From: Mytilus galloprovincialis
Taxonomy: Eukaryota > Mollusca > Bivalvia > Mytilida > Mytilidae
Length of the DNA: 64,000 nt
Assembly (NCBI RefSeq): GCF_965363235.1
Contig: NC_134849.1
Coordinates: forward strand, 62,825,122-62,889,121
Reading direction: 5' to 3'
In this document: in pieces, positions 34,701-47,249 of the stretch
How the letters are laid out: every line of letters starts with the position of its first letter
Numbering within the stretch: position 1 is the first letter of the stretch
Notes under the pieces: generated by a model
What the model was told of the DNA's origin: nothing
The model's database searches: none
What the model saw: only the letters and a program-made list of their open reading frames with translations
Translations under genes and position numbers: made by a program

Positions 34701-37700
34701 TTACTAGAAGAAGTGATTTAATTTTATGTACATGTACATGTAGCTTTAAATATACAATACTAATGATCCAGGGACTAATTATGTTTATAAACTTATCAGA
34801 ACCAACATCTGCATTGATAGGATGACCAGGTCATGTCAGGTGATGACCTTGTACTGAATCTAGGATAGTGAGATAAAAATGACTTGTTTAAGTATCAAAT
34901 CTCAATTTCCCTCCCAAAATTCACTTCTTGAATAAGTATCATTATTTTACTGACCCCCGCTAATTCATATTGTTGCATTTACTCATGAACCATTCAACCT
35001 AAGCTTTTCAAATTTTAATATGTTGATACTGATGACAAAATTGAGGTCAAATTTGACATTGACGATTTTCACTTTCACCGTTCATCAGTTATGGTTCTTG
35101 TGATATTGCCAGGACACAAAATTAAATGTTAATAAATCTGGTTTGCTGTCGTTGTGACAGCCTCTAAGTCTTGTTTCAACTCAAATAGAATTTGCAGCTA
35201 AATGACAGCATCAAAGGCATAACCTTACTACTAAAAGGAAGCAAAAAGTTGGTTTTTTTTTCATTTTACTAATGAAAAGATATTATTTAAACCTATGTGT
35301 TTAAAATTTTGGTAAAACTACAAAATCACATTTTGTGACAAAACTTCGAATTTGCTACTCAAATAAGTGATTTAAAAATCACTTATTTCAATAAGTCCCC
35401 TGACTGTATATGTTGATCTTTATATTATATCTTTGTAACATTTTTGTCTCGTTTACATATCCCTCATCACATACATTTGATTTTATATAATTTTAGGAGA
35501 ATACTATTGGATACCACAGACCCAGGAACACCTGATTACATCAAGAATTTACAGAATGTCTTATCACAACACAAATGTGGCATACAGGAAATAATTATAA
35601 CTCATTGGCATGCTGACCATTGTGGAAGTGTTCAGGATGTATGTAACCAAGTCACAAAATGTAATTATTATACAAATGTTATATTTAATCTCTAAAAAAA
35701 GAAAATAATAAATATATAATACATGTATTCTGAAGAGGCGGATTTAGAGGGTTTTCAGATGGCTGCACCTTTTTCTGAGGCTAAAATTTTGTTATTTATA
35801 TAGGGAATCACTGAATCATGACTGGAGCGCAGCCTTACCTCTTTTATGAACATTTCTGGATCAGTTACGGTTCCGGGAAAGTGAAAAAAACAAGAACAAT
35901 TTGAAGCAAGTAAGGATATCAAAGTAAAAATGAACTAGGTTAATTTACAGCTACAACAAAGTACTAGAACTTTGTCAGTCAGGATTAATCTTTGTACAAA
36001 TGTTTTTATGATTTACTGTAACATGCAGATAAATTATTTTGGAGGTAGAGTTATATCCCTTTTAAAGACATAAAGATTTTATTTTTAACCAAAATGTAAG
36101 TAAGAATGTCTTATTTTGACTACATTGCTCTAGTATACAGTCAGTGTATTATTGTCATTGCTATTTATAAAATGTATAATTCCATCAACCATGTTAACAA
36201 TAAAAATGTCATATTAGTAGGTCATTTAAAAAAAACCAACTCTTTTACATGCCTTTAGCAAGCAATTTTCAAGACTTTGCACAATTAATTATTATCTACA
36301 TGTTTAATAGCTTTCCTTGCTGAGTTTTTGAGATAAAAGGTGGATATTAAGGTGTTGTAAAAACAAATAACTTGTATATATATATATAAGCTAATTTTGG
36401 TGGAGATCAAAGGGAGATTATTCAAACCTTGAAAATAAAATCATATCGTACAGTTTACTTATGTAAGAGAAGGTCCCAGACCACAATTGTCGTCCCTTGA
36501 TTTTCGTTGTTCACGAATATAGTCCCTAGTGTTGACAGTGGGTTACTTGCCAATGTTTTTTATACCCATTCCAAATTTATTTCTCCATGTTTTATGCCTC
36601 AAATTGCAAGTAAGGGGGTGAAATTACACTGTAAAAAAATTTGGGTCCAGAATTTTAAAGGAAAGTAGTGATTTGGTCCAGCAGAAAAAGGTAAAAATTA
36701 GCAATTTGGAAGCTGTCAAAAGATTTCAAGACACCCTAAACATAAAATTGTCCATATTTTGAGTTAGAGCTGATGATGTTTTCTATAATTTTGATATAAT
36801 TTGTCCCAAAAGTAGTACAACACACTGTAAAAATTTAATTGAGAAAGCGCAGGTGGGATTTTTTATATTTCATTTATGTTCTAAAAGAAATGCACTACGA
36901 AATAATTGTGGTCTCGGACCAGAACATTACTTGTATCTTAAAGTAAATAAATATGTATAGGTATTTTGGAAAAGATGTTACAAAGTTGAAAAACGTGTGT
37001 CTAATCCATTTGTCCATTTTGAACACTATGAAATAAGTTTAGACTAAAACCAAACATTACCCCATATTGACTACACAGGGATGATTCCAGGTGTTTTCAA
37101 ATGGGTCCCTTGAACATCAAATTGGGAATTTTTATTCTAATTGGGAATTTTTTAAGCATAAAATCTAAGACGAAATAACATTATTTTCCTGTAAAAACGG
37201 AAAATGTATATTACTAGTTTTACCTGTACAGTACACTGATGTTCATGTAAGTTGTAACATTTTAAATAATTCTGGATGGGCTACTGTTATTACATGTATA
37301 TCATTGAACATGATGCACTAGTCTATCATCTTAGCTATAGTTACCTAGGCCTATTACAAAAACATATATTTCAGCTAACATAAACCACTGAAAAAAATCA
37401 TTCATCGGGTATTTTTTCAACAGCAGGTCATCTCTATAAATTTACCTTGATTCAAATGGATTTCAAATTGAACTGGTCAATTGTCGAATTCAGAAAAGCA
37501 ATTACAAAAGTTCATATACTTAATTGATAAGATATTTAAAGCATTGAACCAGTTTTCTATAAAATTATTTGGATCATCTTCAAAACTTTTGAAATAGTTC
37601 CATAATGATGACATCGTATTTCATGAATGGTCTATCATCAACATTATTTTCAAAAAACGCTTAAACTTTTGTCTTTAGAAATAGTTTCTTTTACAAAACA

Positions 37701-40700
37701 AGTTTTCATGATCATATTATATAACCAGCTCTGCTGGGCGATCTGCTTTAACGAGATCGGCGCCCATTAAACTTTAACCATCAATGTTATATCAAAATTT
37801 GAATTTGTTCTCTGCCGAGGTCTGCTTTGACTCCCTTTTTTATCAACCTGTTATATTTATAGTTGCCTTAATCGGTGACAGAAACTTTTCCAGAAATATC
37901 GATTTTTATTTTATTTTCCTGAATTGGGAATTCATTTTCATGTACATTGTTTTGGGGCCGCTGGCCAATTTTAGGGCCGCTAAGCAGCCCTAAACTATAT
38001 AGTGGAATCATCCCTGCTACACTATACATGATCTTGTCCTTGAATGCATGCAATATTTACAGCAGGACTTGAAACACCACTCCATCCATCCATCCATCCT
38101 ATTATTGAGTAATATGTGTCTTTTTATTTTATATTCACAGCTCAAGAGACCATTGTATCAAAATTCCAAAGATTATCTCAACAGGATCTAGACATCTCTC
38201 CAGCAAAGTATACATTTGTGGAAAACAACACAGTGTTTAAAACAGAGGGGGCTACTTTAAGGTATGTTGGTTGTGTGTTGAGGTATATAATAGAAAAAAC
38301 AAAGGATATGAGGTACCCGTTATGTCTTCACACAAAATCACTTCATGCATAGCAAGCGTTTTCATTGCTGTTCTTCATTTCAAAGTCACAGTGAGGCCAT
38401 CATCTAGGAGTAAAACAACTCTCACCTCACTGCAAGTATATTGGTCATTGCTATACACGAAAGGAGATGTGGGTTTAACGGTGCTGCAGCCAAATGTCAC
38501 AAGTAACTCAACAAAGACCTCTCTACTCTAATATGCTGTCTTCAACAATGATATTGATTCATGCTAGTGGCAGGTGTGTACGACTCAAACCTTATTTGTG
38601 ACTTAATGATTGCTACTAATCTGCCAAAAGTTTGTGGTTCTTCATGGACACTACTTCTTCCTCCACCAATGAAAACTGGCTCCTGTCCATAACATATAGC
38701 CAAAAGTGCTTGAAGTGCCAAAAAATCAATCAACAATCATACCCGTAGCCAGGGGGGGTTCCGGGGGTTCGGCCGAACCCCCTTGAAAACAATTAATGAC
38801 TGTTAAAGTCAACGTTCTGTTCGAATTGTGACTGTTAAAGTCGAGTTTTTGAGGCCAATTAACCCCCCTTTGGAAATTCCTGGCTATGACCCTGCCAATA
38901 TTGAATAGGCAAGTGTCCGTACTATACATTTGTACAAACATGTAAAGATCTTAATCCCCATCAGGGATGATTCCAGGTGTTTTCAAAAGGGTCCCTTGAA
39001 CATCAAAATGGGAATTTTTATTCTAATTGGGAATTTTTTAAGCATAAAATCTAAGACGAAATAACATTATTTTCCTGAAAAACGGAAAATGTATATTATT
39101 AAGTTTAACCTGTACACTGATGTTCATGTAAGTTTTAACATTTTGAATAATTCTGGATGGGCTACTGTTATTACATGAATATCATTGAACATGATGCACT
39201 AGTATATCATCTTAGCTATAGTTACCTAGGCCTACCGTATTACAAAAACATATATTTCAGCTAACATAAACCACTGAAAAAAATCATTTATCAGGTATTT
39301 TTTCAACAGCAGGTCATCTCTATAAATTTACCTTAAGTTAATTCAAATGGATTTCACATTGAACTGGTCAATTGTCGAATTCAGAAAAGCAATTACAAAA
39401 GTTCATATACTTAATTGATAAGATATTTAAAGCATTGAACCAGTGTTCTTTAAAATTATTTGGATCATCTTCAAAACTATTGAAATAGTTCAATAATGAT
39501 GACATCGTATTTCATGAATGGTCTATCATCAACATTATTTTCAAAAATACTCAAACTTTTGTCTTTTGACAAAATGTTTGAGGAAATAATTTCTTTTTTA
39601 AAACAAGTTTTCATCATATTATATAACCGGCTCTGCTGGGCGATCTGCTTTTACGAGATCGGCATCCATCAATGTTATATCAAAATTTGAATTTGCTCTC
39701 TGCTGAGGTCTGCTTTGACACCCATTTTTATCAACCTGCTGGGCGATCTGCTTTTACAAGATCCAATACTCCCATAACATATTAATCAATTGTATTCGGC
39801 TGCTAAAATTGTTTCCCACATGTTGACATAATTAAATTGTTGTTACTAAGATGCAATCGTAAACAGCATTCTTATCCGGATTTTAAAACGTTTTGACAAC
39901 AAACTATGAAAAATTATAGTTGCCTTAATCGGTGACAGAAACTTTTCCGGAAATATCGATTTTTATTTTATTTTCCTGAATTGGGAATTCATTTTCATGT
40001 ACATTTTTTTGGGGCCGCTAGCCAATTTAAGGGCCGCTAAGCGGCCCGAAACTATATAGTGGAATCATCCCTGCCCATTGTCAAGAAATAATTGATGCTC
40101 AATTTAATTGGGATTACTATTATCTGCAAACAAAACCCAGTTTAAGGTTAATAAAGCTTTAATTGGCCAATTACAAGTTGTTAAACGAAAAGGCTTGTTT
40201 TATTGTCATTTTGATCCTTTACTGCAAATGTAAAAAATAATTGTGAAAGTTAAAAAAAAGAATATTACTCTTAGAATAGATATGAAGTTATCAATAATGC
40301 ATGGATTTGTCATGTATATGCATTTCTTGATTTATGTCCATTCAACAGATTTGTTTTATTTGCAAAAAAGTGTATTATATTAGAGAGTGATGAATTAAAA
40401 CTGAAAGTTAATTTATGTATTTCAGAGCTATACATACACCAGGTCATACTGAAGAACACATGGCGCTGTACCTTGAGGAAGAGAATGCTGTGTTTTCTGG
40501 CGATACCGTACTAGGGGAGACAACTGCAGTATGTATAATAACAATGAATGACAGGAGAATTGCATCTTGTTTAATTCATTTAATCACAATAGAAGGGCCC
40601 CTTTTTTTTTAGGATATGTATACTGTTAAGTTTAATATTTTGAAAATCAGATAAAAGATGGTTTTAGTTGAATTATCGCTATAAGGTTTCTCTGGAATTA

Positions 40701-43700
40701 TGTCTTTGTGAGTTAAAAACAACTGCCTATACTAGTTTTACGCAGAAGGTATCACCTGTAAAAGCATAAAGTCTATTTCATTTAGACCTGTGTACTGTAA
40801 TTATAAGCCCTTATAGCATGTATAGACGAATTCTGCGTTATAATTTATCTATAGAGGAAAATAAAACAACAATCAATATAGTGAAATTGATTGCCTTTCT
40901 TCGTTAGCCTCATGTAAATAAAATCAAATTGAAAAGGTATAACAATTTTATGTAACGTTGATACTATCGATATGCATCATATCAGATGCTGATAAGATAA
41001 TGATAAGGGTACCAGTATTTTATAATCAGAAATTAAGATAGTTAAGGGTACCATGCACATTTGTCAGTCAAGTTTAGTAATTTCATTCAAATTGGAATAG
41101 CTTATGTATCTTCAAACTTTTTGGATATCAATCTTAGATTTTATGGATGAAATACTTGTAACTGAATTTATTTAAGGTGAAATTAGTGAAGTCGGGAATG
41201 TCACATATTATACAAATAATTTTTTCCAACTTTTGAATCTTTGTTATCCAATAAGTAGTAGACGTACCTAAATTAACAAGAAACTAAATTAAATAAATAT
41301 CTATTTATAGGTATTTGAAGATCTACAGACCTACATGGGATCTCTATCGAAAATACTTGAACTGAACCCATCAGTTATCTACCCTTCTCACGGTTCAGTG
41401 ATCAACGATCCTACTGACAAATTAAAAGAATACATCGCTCACAGGATGAACAGGGAACAACAGATTTTACATTGTATGAAAGAATTAAATCGACCAATGA
41501 CAGCCGAGGAGTTAGTAGAGAAAATATACACGGTCAGTTTGACTTATACTACTATTTGTTAATGTCAGACTTGCAAACTTTTGTGAATTTGGTCCAAATA
41601 ATCTTATTTTGACTAAAAGTTAATCTGTTGACCTAGAAAATCTCTTTTCATATATATATAAAATTGAGAATGGAAATGGGGAATGTGCCAAAGAGACAAC
41701 AACCCGACCATAGAAAAAAACAACAGCAGAAGGTCACCAACAGGTCCGAAATGTAGCGAGAAATTCCCGCACCCGGAGGCGTCCTTCAGCTGGCCCCTAA
41801 TCAAATATATACTAGTTCAGTGATAATGAACGCCATACTAATTTCCAAATTGTACACAAGAAACTAAAATTAAAATAATACAAGACTAACAAAGGCCAGA
41901 GGCTCCTGACTTGGGACCGGCGCAAAAATGTGGCGGGGTTAAACATGTTTGTGAGATCTCAACCCTCCCCCTATACCTCTAGCCTATATCTATATATAAA
42001 AGAATGATCATTGGCTACATTTATACACCATCAGGTTGATGATTACTGAAAAACTTACCTACTAAAAATTTTCATTTTACATTAAATGCCACTTTCTATA
42101 TAACCCAACTAGTTCAATCTCTCCCACCAACCGGGGCTTAAGCTCTTAACATGATAAATCCAGGATTTGATTGGTGCTTTCTGGGAGAGAAAAAAATTAC
42201 AGTGTGCTTTTGTAAGAGCCTTTATTTTCAAGCATCTATCATCTTACATCTTCTAGAGCAAAATGACCTGGAACATTTTTACCTACATCATTGTACATTC
42301 TTAATTCATCATACTGCTGTTTTTAAAGGGGCATTAGCTGTTGAATTCATGTTCACTGATTAAACTCAAATCCTCATATTTGATTTATAACAATGTAAAA
42401 AATTGATACAAATCATAAAAAGTATAAAATAAACAATTTACAGGGCATAGGCTCAACTATATGTAGCCTTGTTGCATGTGTATTTTAGTCTGAACACCAT
42501 CTAATTAACTATTGATTTGACCTTTGTCAACCTCTGATGACTATATAAGCGATATAAACTTAAATAGAAATTTCATACAATGGGATTTTTCTAGTTCTGT
42601 TTAATTTCTTTTTATAGATTAAAAATATATGTTATTCATTGTCTTTACCTGTATACGAATGATTTTCTTGTAGATTGAATCAGTTAATTTAATGATTTAC
42701 ATTTGTTTCACTTTCAATTTTGACATTCTTTTCTTTTAAACAACTCTACATGCACTATTCATGCGTTATCCATCAGTAGCTATGCCAATGGGTTGACATT
42801 GAAGTTCACAGAAAACAGATTCAATGAGGTCTAATTATTCACTTGCAAGTGAATAATTCATCATCAATGTTTCCTAACTTATTTTGACAAAATTGAACCA
42901 TACTGGCTGCTAAAGTTAGTTACAGTCCAAATTTGAATTTTGTTATGGTCTACTATACAAATCCTTGGTCTGATGATTTTGTACAGATTTATGGTCCTTG
43001 GAATTTTGAAATTCACTCAAGTAATCAGCATTCCACACTTAATTTCTTTTTTTAATTATAGGATTTAAATCCAATGTTAAAGATGGCAGCAGCCAATAAT
43101 GTTGTTCATCATCTGGAAAAGCTGGTTAAAGATGGATTTGCAGGTGGAATACAAGTTAAATTATCAAATTATGTACAAATGAACTGGATCTTTCAAAGTG
43201 AAAGTCAAAATAATGCAGTAAGCCAGTATGTACAGCCATCAACAATGAGCAAAACCCGTACTGGCTTACTGCATATATTTTTTATTGCACAAATAAAACA
43301 ATTTTCCCTTAATGATGTTCACGAAACACAATGCAGACGGTAACTGAGTTTCACTTCTCCCAAATCTCTCATGGAAGGAGAAGTGACTTTGGCCTCTCAA
43401 AAATCATAGATTAGCCCTGTACAGTGATATTTAGTCTGCTTTCATTCCTGTCATTTGGTCTCTTTGTGGAAGGGTAATTGTCTCCAGTGATATTGTTTGC
43501 CTTTAATAACTGGAGAATAAAGGCTTTTTCCCCTGGAGAAAAATCCCAATTTGAAAAAAAAAATGGCTTAAAATTATTCCCAAACAGATAACTTTTTTCC
43601 GCAACAGTGCAGTCTTGTGCATGAATGCAAACTGAAAAACACTCATTTCATAATTTTTCATGCCTAAAATGACTATTTGTGTAGATTTGAGGGTCTATTA

Positions 43701-44449
43701 ATGAATCTTCACTGACAATAAGAGGTCTTATTTCAAACGAGGGTTTACCTGTTGAAAGGAGGTCTGCAAATTGATGTTCCAGTCATATTCATGGTTTATT
43801 ATAAATTTCCCAATTTGATAAAAATGACGCATATTTTCCCAATAAAAAAGGGTAGAGGTAGTTTTGAAAAAAGCCAACAATATCACTGGTCTCATTAACA
43901 ATAAAATTGAGAATGGAAATGGGGAATGTGCAAAAGAGACAACAACCCGACCATAGAAAAAAAAAAAAAAAACAACAAAAAAAACAAAACAACAGCAGAA
44001 GGTCACCAACAGGTCTTCAATGTAGCGAGAAATTCCCGCACCCGGAGGCGTCCTTCAGCTGGCCCCTTAACAAACATACCAATTTTATACTTACATGACT
44101 ATTAACATTTTTTAGGATTTCAAGTCATCCAAAGTTGAAGTTTATGTCATGTTATATCATTTTAATATTGTACCAACTACATTATTGTCATTTTAGAGGG
44201 TTAAGGTAAACAAAAAAACTTCAACTTTCTCTTTAGTTACTTGTAGTTTGCTATCTGTGTTGATATTTTAAGATACTTTGCACTTGCTCATGTTTTATGC
44301 AAGATGGATTCTTTCAGTATAAAAGAGAGATCAGAAAAAAACACCTTTTCATCTAATTAAAATCAATTTGTAATGTACATAATATAATTACAGAAAAAAT
44401 TGAAGAAGAGGATACCAGATGGAATTTGAAGAAAACAGGGAACTTGTAA
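31619..44449 (+). CDS. LACTB2: LACTB2-type metallo-beta-lactamase-fold endoribonuclease, complete coding region in 7 exons
   Basis: Joined exons total 885 nt, 294 aa; human LACTB2 is 288 aa. The family is a single-strand RNA endonuclease with two metal ions, mitochondrial in mammals. Seen: N-terminal [36 protein letters not shown], the metal motif THWHADH (His82, His84, Asp86, His87), TPGHTEEH with metal His148, FSGDTVLG with bridging Asp167, YPSHGSVI with His202, and a C-terminal winged-helix-like tail with HRMNREQQI and [10 protein letters not shown]. All metal ligands are present, so it should be active. Splice phases agree at all six joins. No clear N-terminal targeting peptide can be judged by eye. 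Glyoxalase II and ETHE1 share the fold, but the TLQGTN start and C-terminal domain point to LACTB2. Confidence 0.95.
32010..33102. mobile_element. Non-autonomous hAT-like element, 1093 bp
   Basis: Ends CAGTGGTCTCGCTAG and CTAGCTAGAGCACTG (two mismatches), with TATAT on both sides (weak because the flank is a TA run). GCGCCCTGGGTG-type sequence on the left mirrors GTGCCCTGCCCTGCC on the right. LACTB2 intron 1. Confidence 0.75.
34020..34168 (+). mobile_element. Truncated copy of retroelement family A, opposite orientation
   Basis: GGACGCCTCCGGGTGCGGGA through TTGACACATTCCTCATTT to CCATTCTCAATTTTATT, the reverse complement of the copies above. LACTB2 intron 1. Confidence 0.75.
34575..35406. mobile_element. 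Non-autonomous hAT-like element, 832 bp, duplication TATAT
   Basis: Ends CAGTCAGGGGACTTA and TAAGTCCCCTGACTG, perfect over 15 bp, flanked by TATAT. Next to the ends are short hairpins of GTGATTTTCTAAATCAC type. It ends 90 bp before LACTB2 exon 2. Confidence 0.82.
35497..35660 (+). CDS. LACTB2: LACTB2 exon 2 (HxHxDH motif)
   Basis: Acceptor TTTTAG. Encodes [20 protein letters not shown] and [18 protein letters not shown], the metal-binding signature. Donor AAAT|GTAATT is the weakest-looking donor of the gene, but gives the right phase into exon 3. Confidence 0.92.
36472..36920. mobile_element. TIR-bounded element, 449 bp, superfamily unclear
   Basis: Ends GGTCCCAGACCACAATT and AATTGTGGTCTCGGACC (one mismatch) with AGAA on both sides. 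LACTB2 intron 2. Confidence 0.6.
37076..38016. mobile_element. hAT5-like element copy 1, 941 bp, 5-bp duplication CTACA
   Basis: Perfect ends CAGGGATGATTCCA and TGGAATCATCCCTG; CTACA at 37071-37075 and 38017-38021. Closely similar to copy 2 but lacks about 170 bp internally. GGCCGCTAAGCAGCCC near the right end is a small hairpin. Ends 125 bp before LACTB2 exon 3. Confidence 0.9.
38141..38261 (+). CDS. LACTB2: LACTB2 exon 3
   Basis: Acceptor TTCACAG, donor AG|GTATGT. Encodes [20 protein letters not shown] and [12 protein letters not shown]; the last part matches human [12 protein letters not shown]. It lies between two copies of the same hAT-like element. Confidence 0.92.
38740..38903. mobile_element. 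hAT-like foldback remnant
   Basis: CCCGTAGCCAGGGGGGG on the left and CCTGGCTATGACCCTG on the right are inverted; GGTTCGGCCGAACC is an internal palindrome. Target duplication not clear. Confidence 0.5.
38962..40073. mobile_element. hAT5-like element copy 2, 1112 bp, 5-bp duplication CCCAT
   Basis: Same perfect 14-bp ends as copy 1; CCCAT at 38957-38961 and 40074-40078. Same orientation as copy 1, with LACTB2 exon 3 between them. Confidence 0.9.
40426..40528 (+). CDS. LACTB2: LACTB2 exon 4
   Basis: [20 protein letters not shown] then [14 protein letters not shown], with metal residues His148 and Asp167. Acceptor TTTCAG, donor GCA|GTATGT. Confidence 0.96.
41311..41532 (+). CDS. LACTB2: LACTB2 exon 5
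   Basis: 74 codons from [20 protein letters not shown] through YPSHGSVI (His202) to [10 protein letters not shown]. Acceptor TTTATAG, donor ACG|GTCAGT. Confidence 0.95.
41660..41985 (-). mobile_element. Truncated copy of retroelement family A
   Basis: From AAAATTGAGAATGGAAATGG to AACCCTCCCCCTATACCTCT. LACTB2 intron 5. Confidence 0.75.
42833..42858. repeat. 26-bp perfect palindrome
   Basis: AATTATTCACTTG followed by its exact reverse complement CAAGTGAATAATT. LACTB2 intron 5. Confidence 0.8.
43062..43143 (+). CDS. LACTB2: LACTB2 exon 6
   Basis: [20 protein letters not shown] then LVKDGFA. Acceptor AATTATAG, donor G|GTGGAA. Equivalent to the C-terminal helices that carry HNLLLHLKKLEKEG in human LACTB2. 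Confidence 0.92.
43903..44068 (-). mobile_element. Truncated copy of retroelement family A
   Basis: AAAATTGAGAATGGAAATGG through an expanded A-rich stretch to CCGGAGGCGTCCTTCAGC. LACTB2 intron 6. Confidence 0.75.
44394..44449 (+). CDS. LACTB2: LACTB2 exon 7 (C-terminus and stop)
   Basis: Acceptor ATTACAG. Encodes [18 protein letters not shown] and TAA, similar in position and charge to human KIFSNTDPDKKWKAHL. Confidence 0.88.
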
Positions 44450-45030
44450 ATGATCTGGTACTCTAAAGAAAGCATGGAACCTGTAAAACTGATCTGGTAC
44501 ATCCTGATTGATGTTTTGGTGCCATTTTTCTTACTTTTTAAAAATGTATTGAAAAATATACCAAAGTATTTGTGAAGTATTGCGTTTTAAGTGATGAATT
44601 GAAATTCAGTTGTTGACATGATATGGTTGTATCCTGAGCACTCATCTGTAGAACAGAAAGGAGTGACCTTTATTTTGATATTAAGATTACAGAGTTAGTT
44701 TACTGTGGATTCATTGGTGGGATGGGGATGGGGTACCAATTTTTAGTGGATTAAGAAAAAATATATTTTTTGTATTTTTGGTTCAATGATTAAACAAGAG
44801 TCTTTACCATACAAAAAAATTAAAAATATGTACTTCTTTGACAATTTTTGAAGATATAAATTAGTGGTATCATCTGTACCCTTTGAATGGTTGTAAACTG
44901 GTACTCAATAAAAAAAATTCTGAATCCACAGTACATAGTTATTGATATGTTACATTAGCAAGTGTCAAAATTTGTCATTAATTTCTGCTATCTATTTTAA
45001 GATGCATTTGGAATTATAGGTTGAAATAAA
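44450..45030 (+). other. LACTB2: Probable LACTB2 3' UTR with candidate poly(A) signals
   Basis: AATAAA occurs at 45025-45030 in unique sequence and at 44907-44912 inside a TA-type MITE. Which one is used, if either, is not visible from sequence. Confidence 0.4.
44703..44931. mobile_element. TA-type MITE, family 3, in the LACTB2 3' region
   Basis: CTGTGGATTCATTGG and ATTCTGAATCCACAG between TA dinucleotides (44701-44702, 44932-44933). Contains AATAAA at 44907-44912. Confidence 0.75.
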
Positions 45031-45629
45031 GATTTTTCTGTGTATGGTTGAATTTAGGTAATAATCTTAGGTTGTTTTTCTATAAGGATATGCTTGATTT
45101 TTGGACAAAATCATTATAAGATTAAAGAGTCTGTGATTAAAAATTTTATATATTTGTATATGATTTTTTATTTTTATATTCGTATACAGGTTAAATGTTC
45201 AAAACAAAGGGCAGTAAAGTTTGAATAAAAGAAAAGTTTTATAAGAAAATGAATAGAGAGAAGGTATTTATAGAAATTTATAAAAATATATATAATCAGC
45301 AACAGGGTATGATTATTTTTTTAAGAAAAAAATTAAGAATAAACTAAATGAAACAAAGCAAAGATGTTGAAAATATTGACTTAAAGAGTTGTGAACCTTT
45401 TGGCTGTAAGTTTTCAGAGGTAAATGATAAAAATCATACTCAACATTCATTATTAGGTTAACAATTTTAAATTGTGACTGAAATGATGGCAATTACTGTA
45501 TTCTTATGCTTTCTGAGTAAAAATTGTGTGGGGCCATTTTTGTAAAATTCCTGTGAAATGATTTTTTTTTTTAATCTTTTTTTTATTTTAACTCCATGTT
45601 TAATAGTTGAAATACAAATTTCCTACATT

Positions 45630-46000
45630 ATATTCAGAATTTATGCACTTATTATTGCAATGTTTGAAGACAACTAAAATATGAGATAAATTTTTGCAAT
45701 TTCAGATTTTTTTTTTAATTCATCCACATATGAGAAATACGTATCAGATATCAGAATATGATCTTTATTTAGTGTAATATGCACTAGGCCAAGAATCCGG
45801 AATTTTTTTCACCTAATTTCAGTCATTTTGATATAACTTAAAAGTTGGTGCCCTTGTTCAAAGAAAGATGGTCAAAATCACATTACTGCATGATCATGCT
45901 CATACTCGTTCTCGTAGCATCAGCAAGCTTGTTTAAATTCATGATTTTTTTCTACCATTTTCCGTTAAAAAAAAACACGCAATTATTTCTGAATTAACAG
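45630..46000. mobile_element. Probable TA-type MITE, family 1, enlarged
   Basis: ATTCAGAATTTATGCACTTA on the left and CAATTATTTCTGAATTAACAG plus TA on the right; longer than its relatives, so probably carries an insertion. Confidence 0.45.
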
Positions 46001-46698
46001 TATTTTATTCTTAGAAAAATGGAGAGAGAAAATAAAAATAAAAATAAAATTTGAAATCATAACTTATTATTAACAATAGTATTAAAATATAGTGTTTTAA
46101 CCAAAGCATTGATAATATTTTGTCAACCATTGTGTTTAAATATAGTGTTTTGATATTATTTTGTTAACAATAGTATTTGAATATAGAGTTTTAACCAAAG
46201 CATTGATAGTATTTTGTCAATTATTGTGTTTTTTTAATTGTAATATTTTATCTAACCATGTACATGTATATACACATATGTATATTGTTTAATAACCACA
46301 TTTTTATTATGCTGAACATGCAGTGAATCTGTCTTGAAACTTCTCCTGACAGAACTCTGTCTTTTGAACAACTTTTTCAGAGTAGCAACTTTTCAATACC
46401 TATATGGGTAGACTAGTATTTTCAGAGATCATTATCACCCTTTATTAAGAACTTCAATTATCTCCCCTTATTAAGAATTTCAGAGATCAGCTGTCTTGAT
46501 TTGCAGTAGAAGTGGACTCTCAGGAGAAAATAAAATGTATTTTTTGCAAGGGTATTCAGATTTGTTAAGGTTCGAAAATAAATCTTGAAACTTTTCATTT
46601 GTCATTGAAAGGACCAAATAAATGTGAACACTCCTCTCGTTATATATATATATTATTAAGTATTATATTAATCAAGATTGTTATTGTAATGCCTTTAA

Positions 46699-46975
46699 GG
46701 CCATGGAAAATTAATTGTTGGTTTCCCCTAACATGCGAAAATTTTAAAGACCTGGCAACTAGGCAGGCTTTTTTTTTTTTTTTTCTGAACCATGCGTAAT
46801 TTTATATCTATTTATCTATTTGTTTGTTTTTACAGCGGAACTTTAATCTTGCATATTTTGTTTGTTTTTTTTGTTTTTTTTGTTGTTTTTTTTTCCCCAG
46901 AAAAATTAAATAACCCGGTGTTAAAACAATGACCCGGTCGGGTTAGGGGAAACCATGAATTATTTTTCCATGGCC
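46699..46975. mobile_element. Harbinger-like MITE, 277 bp, duplication TAA
   Basis: Ends GGCCATGGAAAATTAATTG and ATTATTTTTCCATGGCC; GTTTCCCCTAAC also mirrors GTTAGGGGAAAC. TAA at 46696-46698 and 46976-46978. Confidence 0.85.
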
Positions 46976-47249
46976 TAAGTGGTTTAATGTGTATGTCCTA
47001 TAGTTATCAAAATTTGATGACAAATCAGTTTGTTACATTTTGTTAAATGATATAAATTTCAAATAAAAACATGTTTAAAACATTTGTAAATTATTGTTAT
47101 ATAAAGATAATATAGTTGACTTTGGTACAGTGTTATAAACTCACCTGGCCATTTGACCTAATGCCATCACTTGGCGTATATTGACCTCTGTTTGTCATCT
47201 TAATTTGTTTATGTCTTACTGGAACAGAGGGGGCAGAGTGTTATCTTTG

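Noticed and set aside
36472-36920. Assignment of this TIR element to hAT or Harbinger
   Set aside because: The 4-bp flanking match AGAA and GGTCCC ends fit neither clearly, so it is left unclassified.
35444-41562. Glyoxalase II or ETHE1 as the identity of the metallo-beta-lactamase gene
   Set aside because: The N-terminal TLQGTN motif, spacing of metal motifs and C-terminal helical tail fit LACTB2 better.
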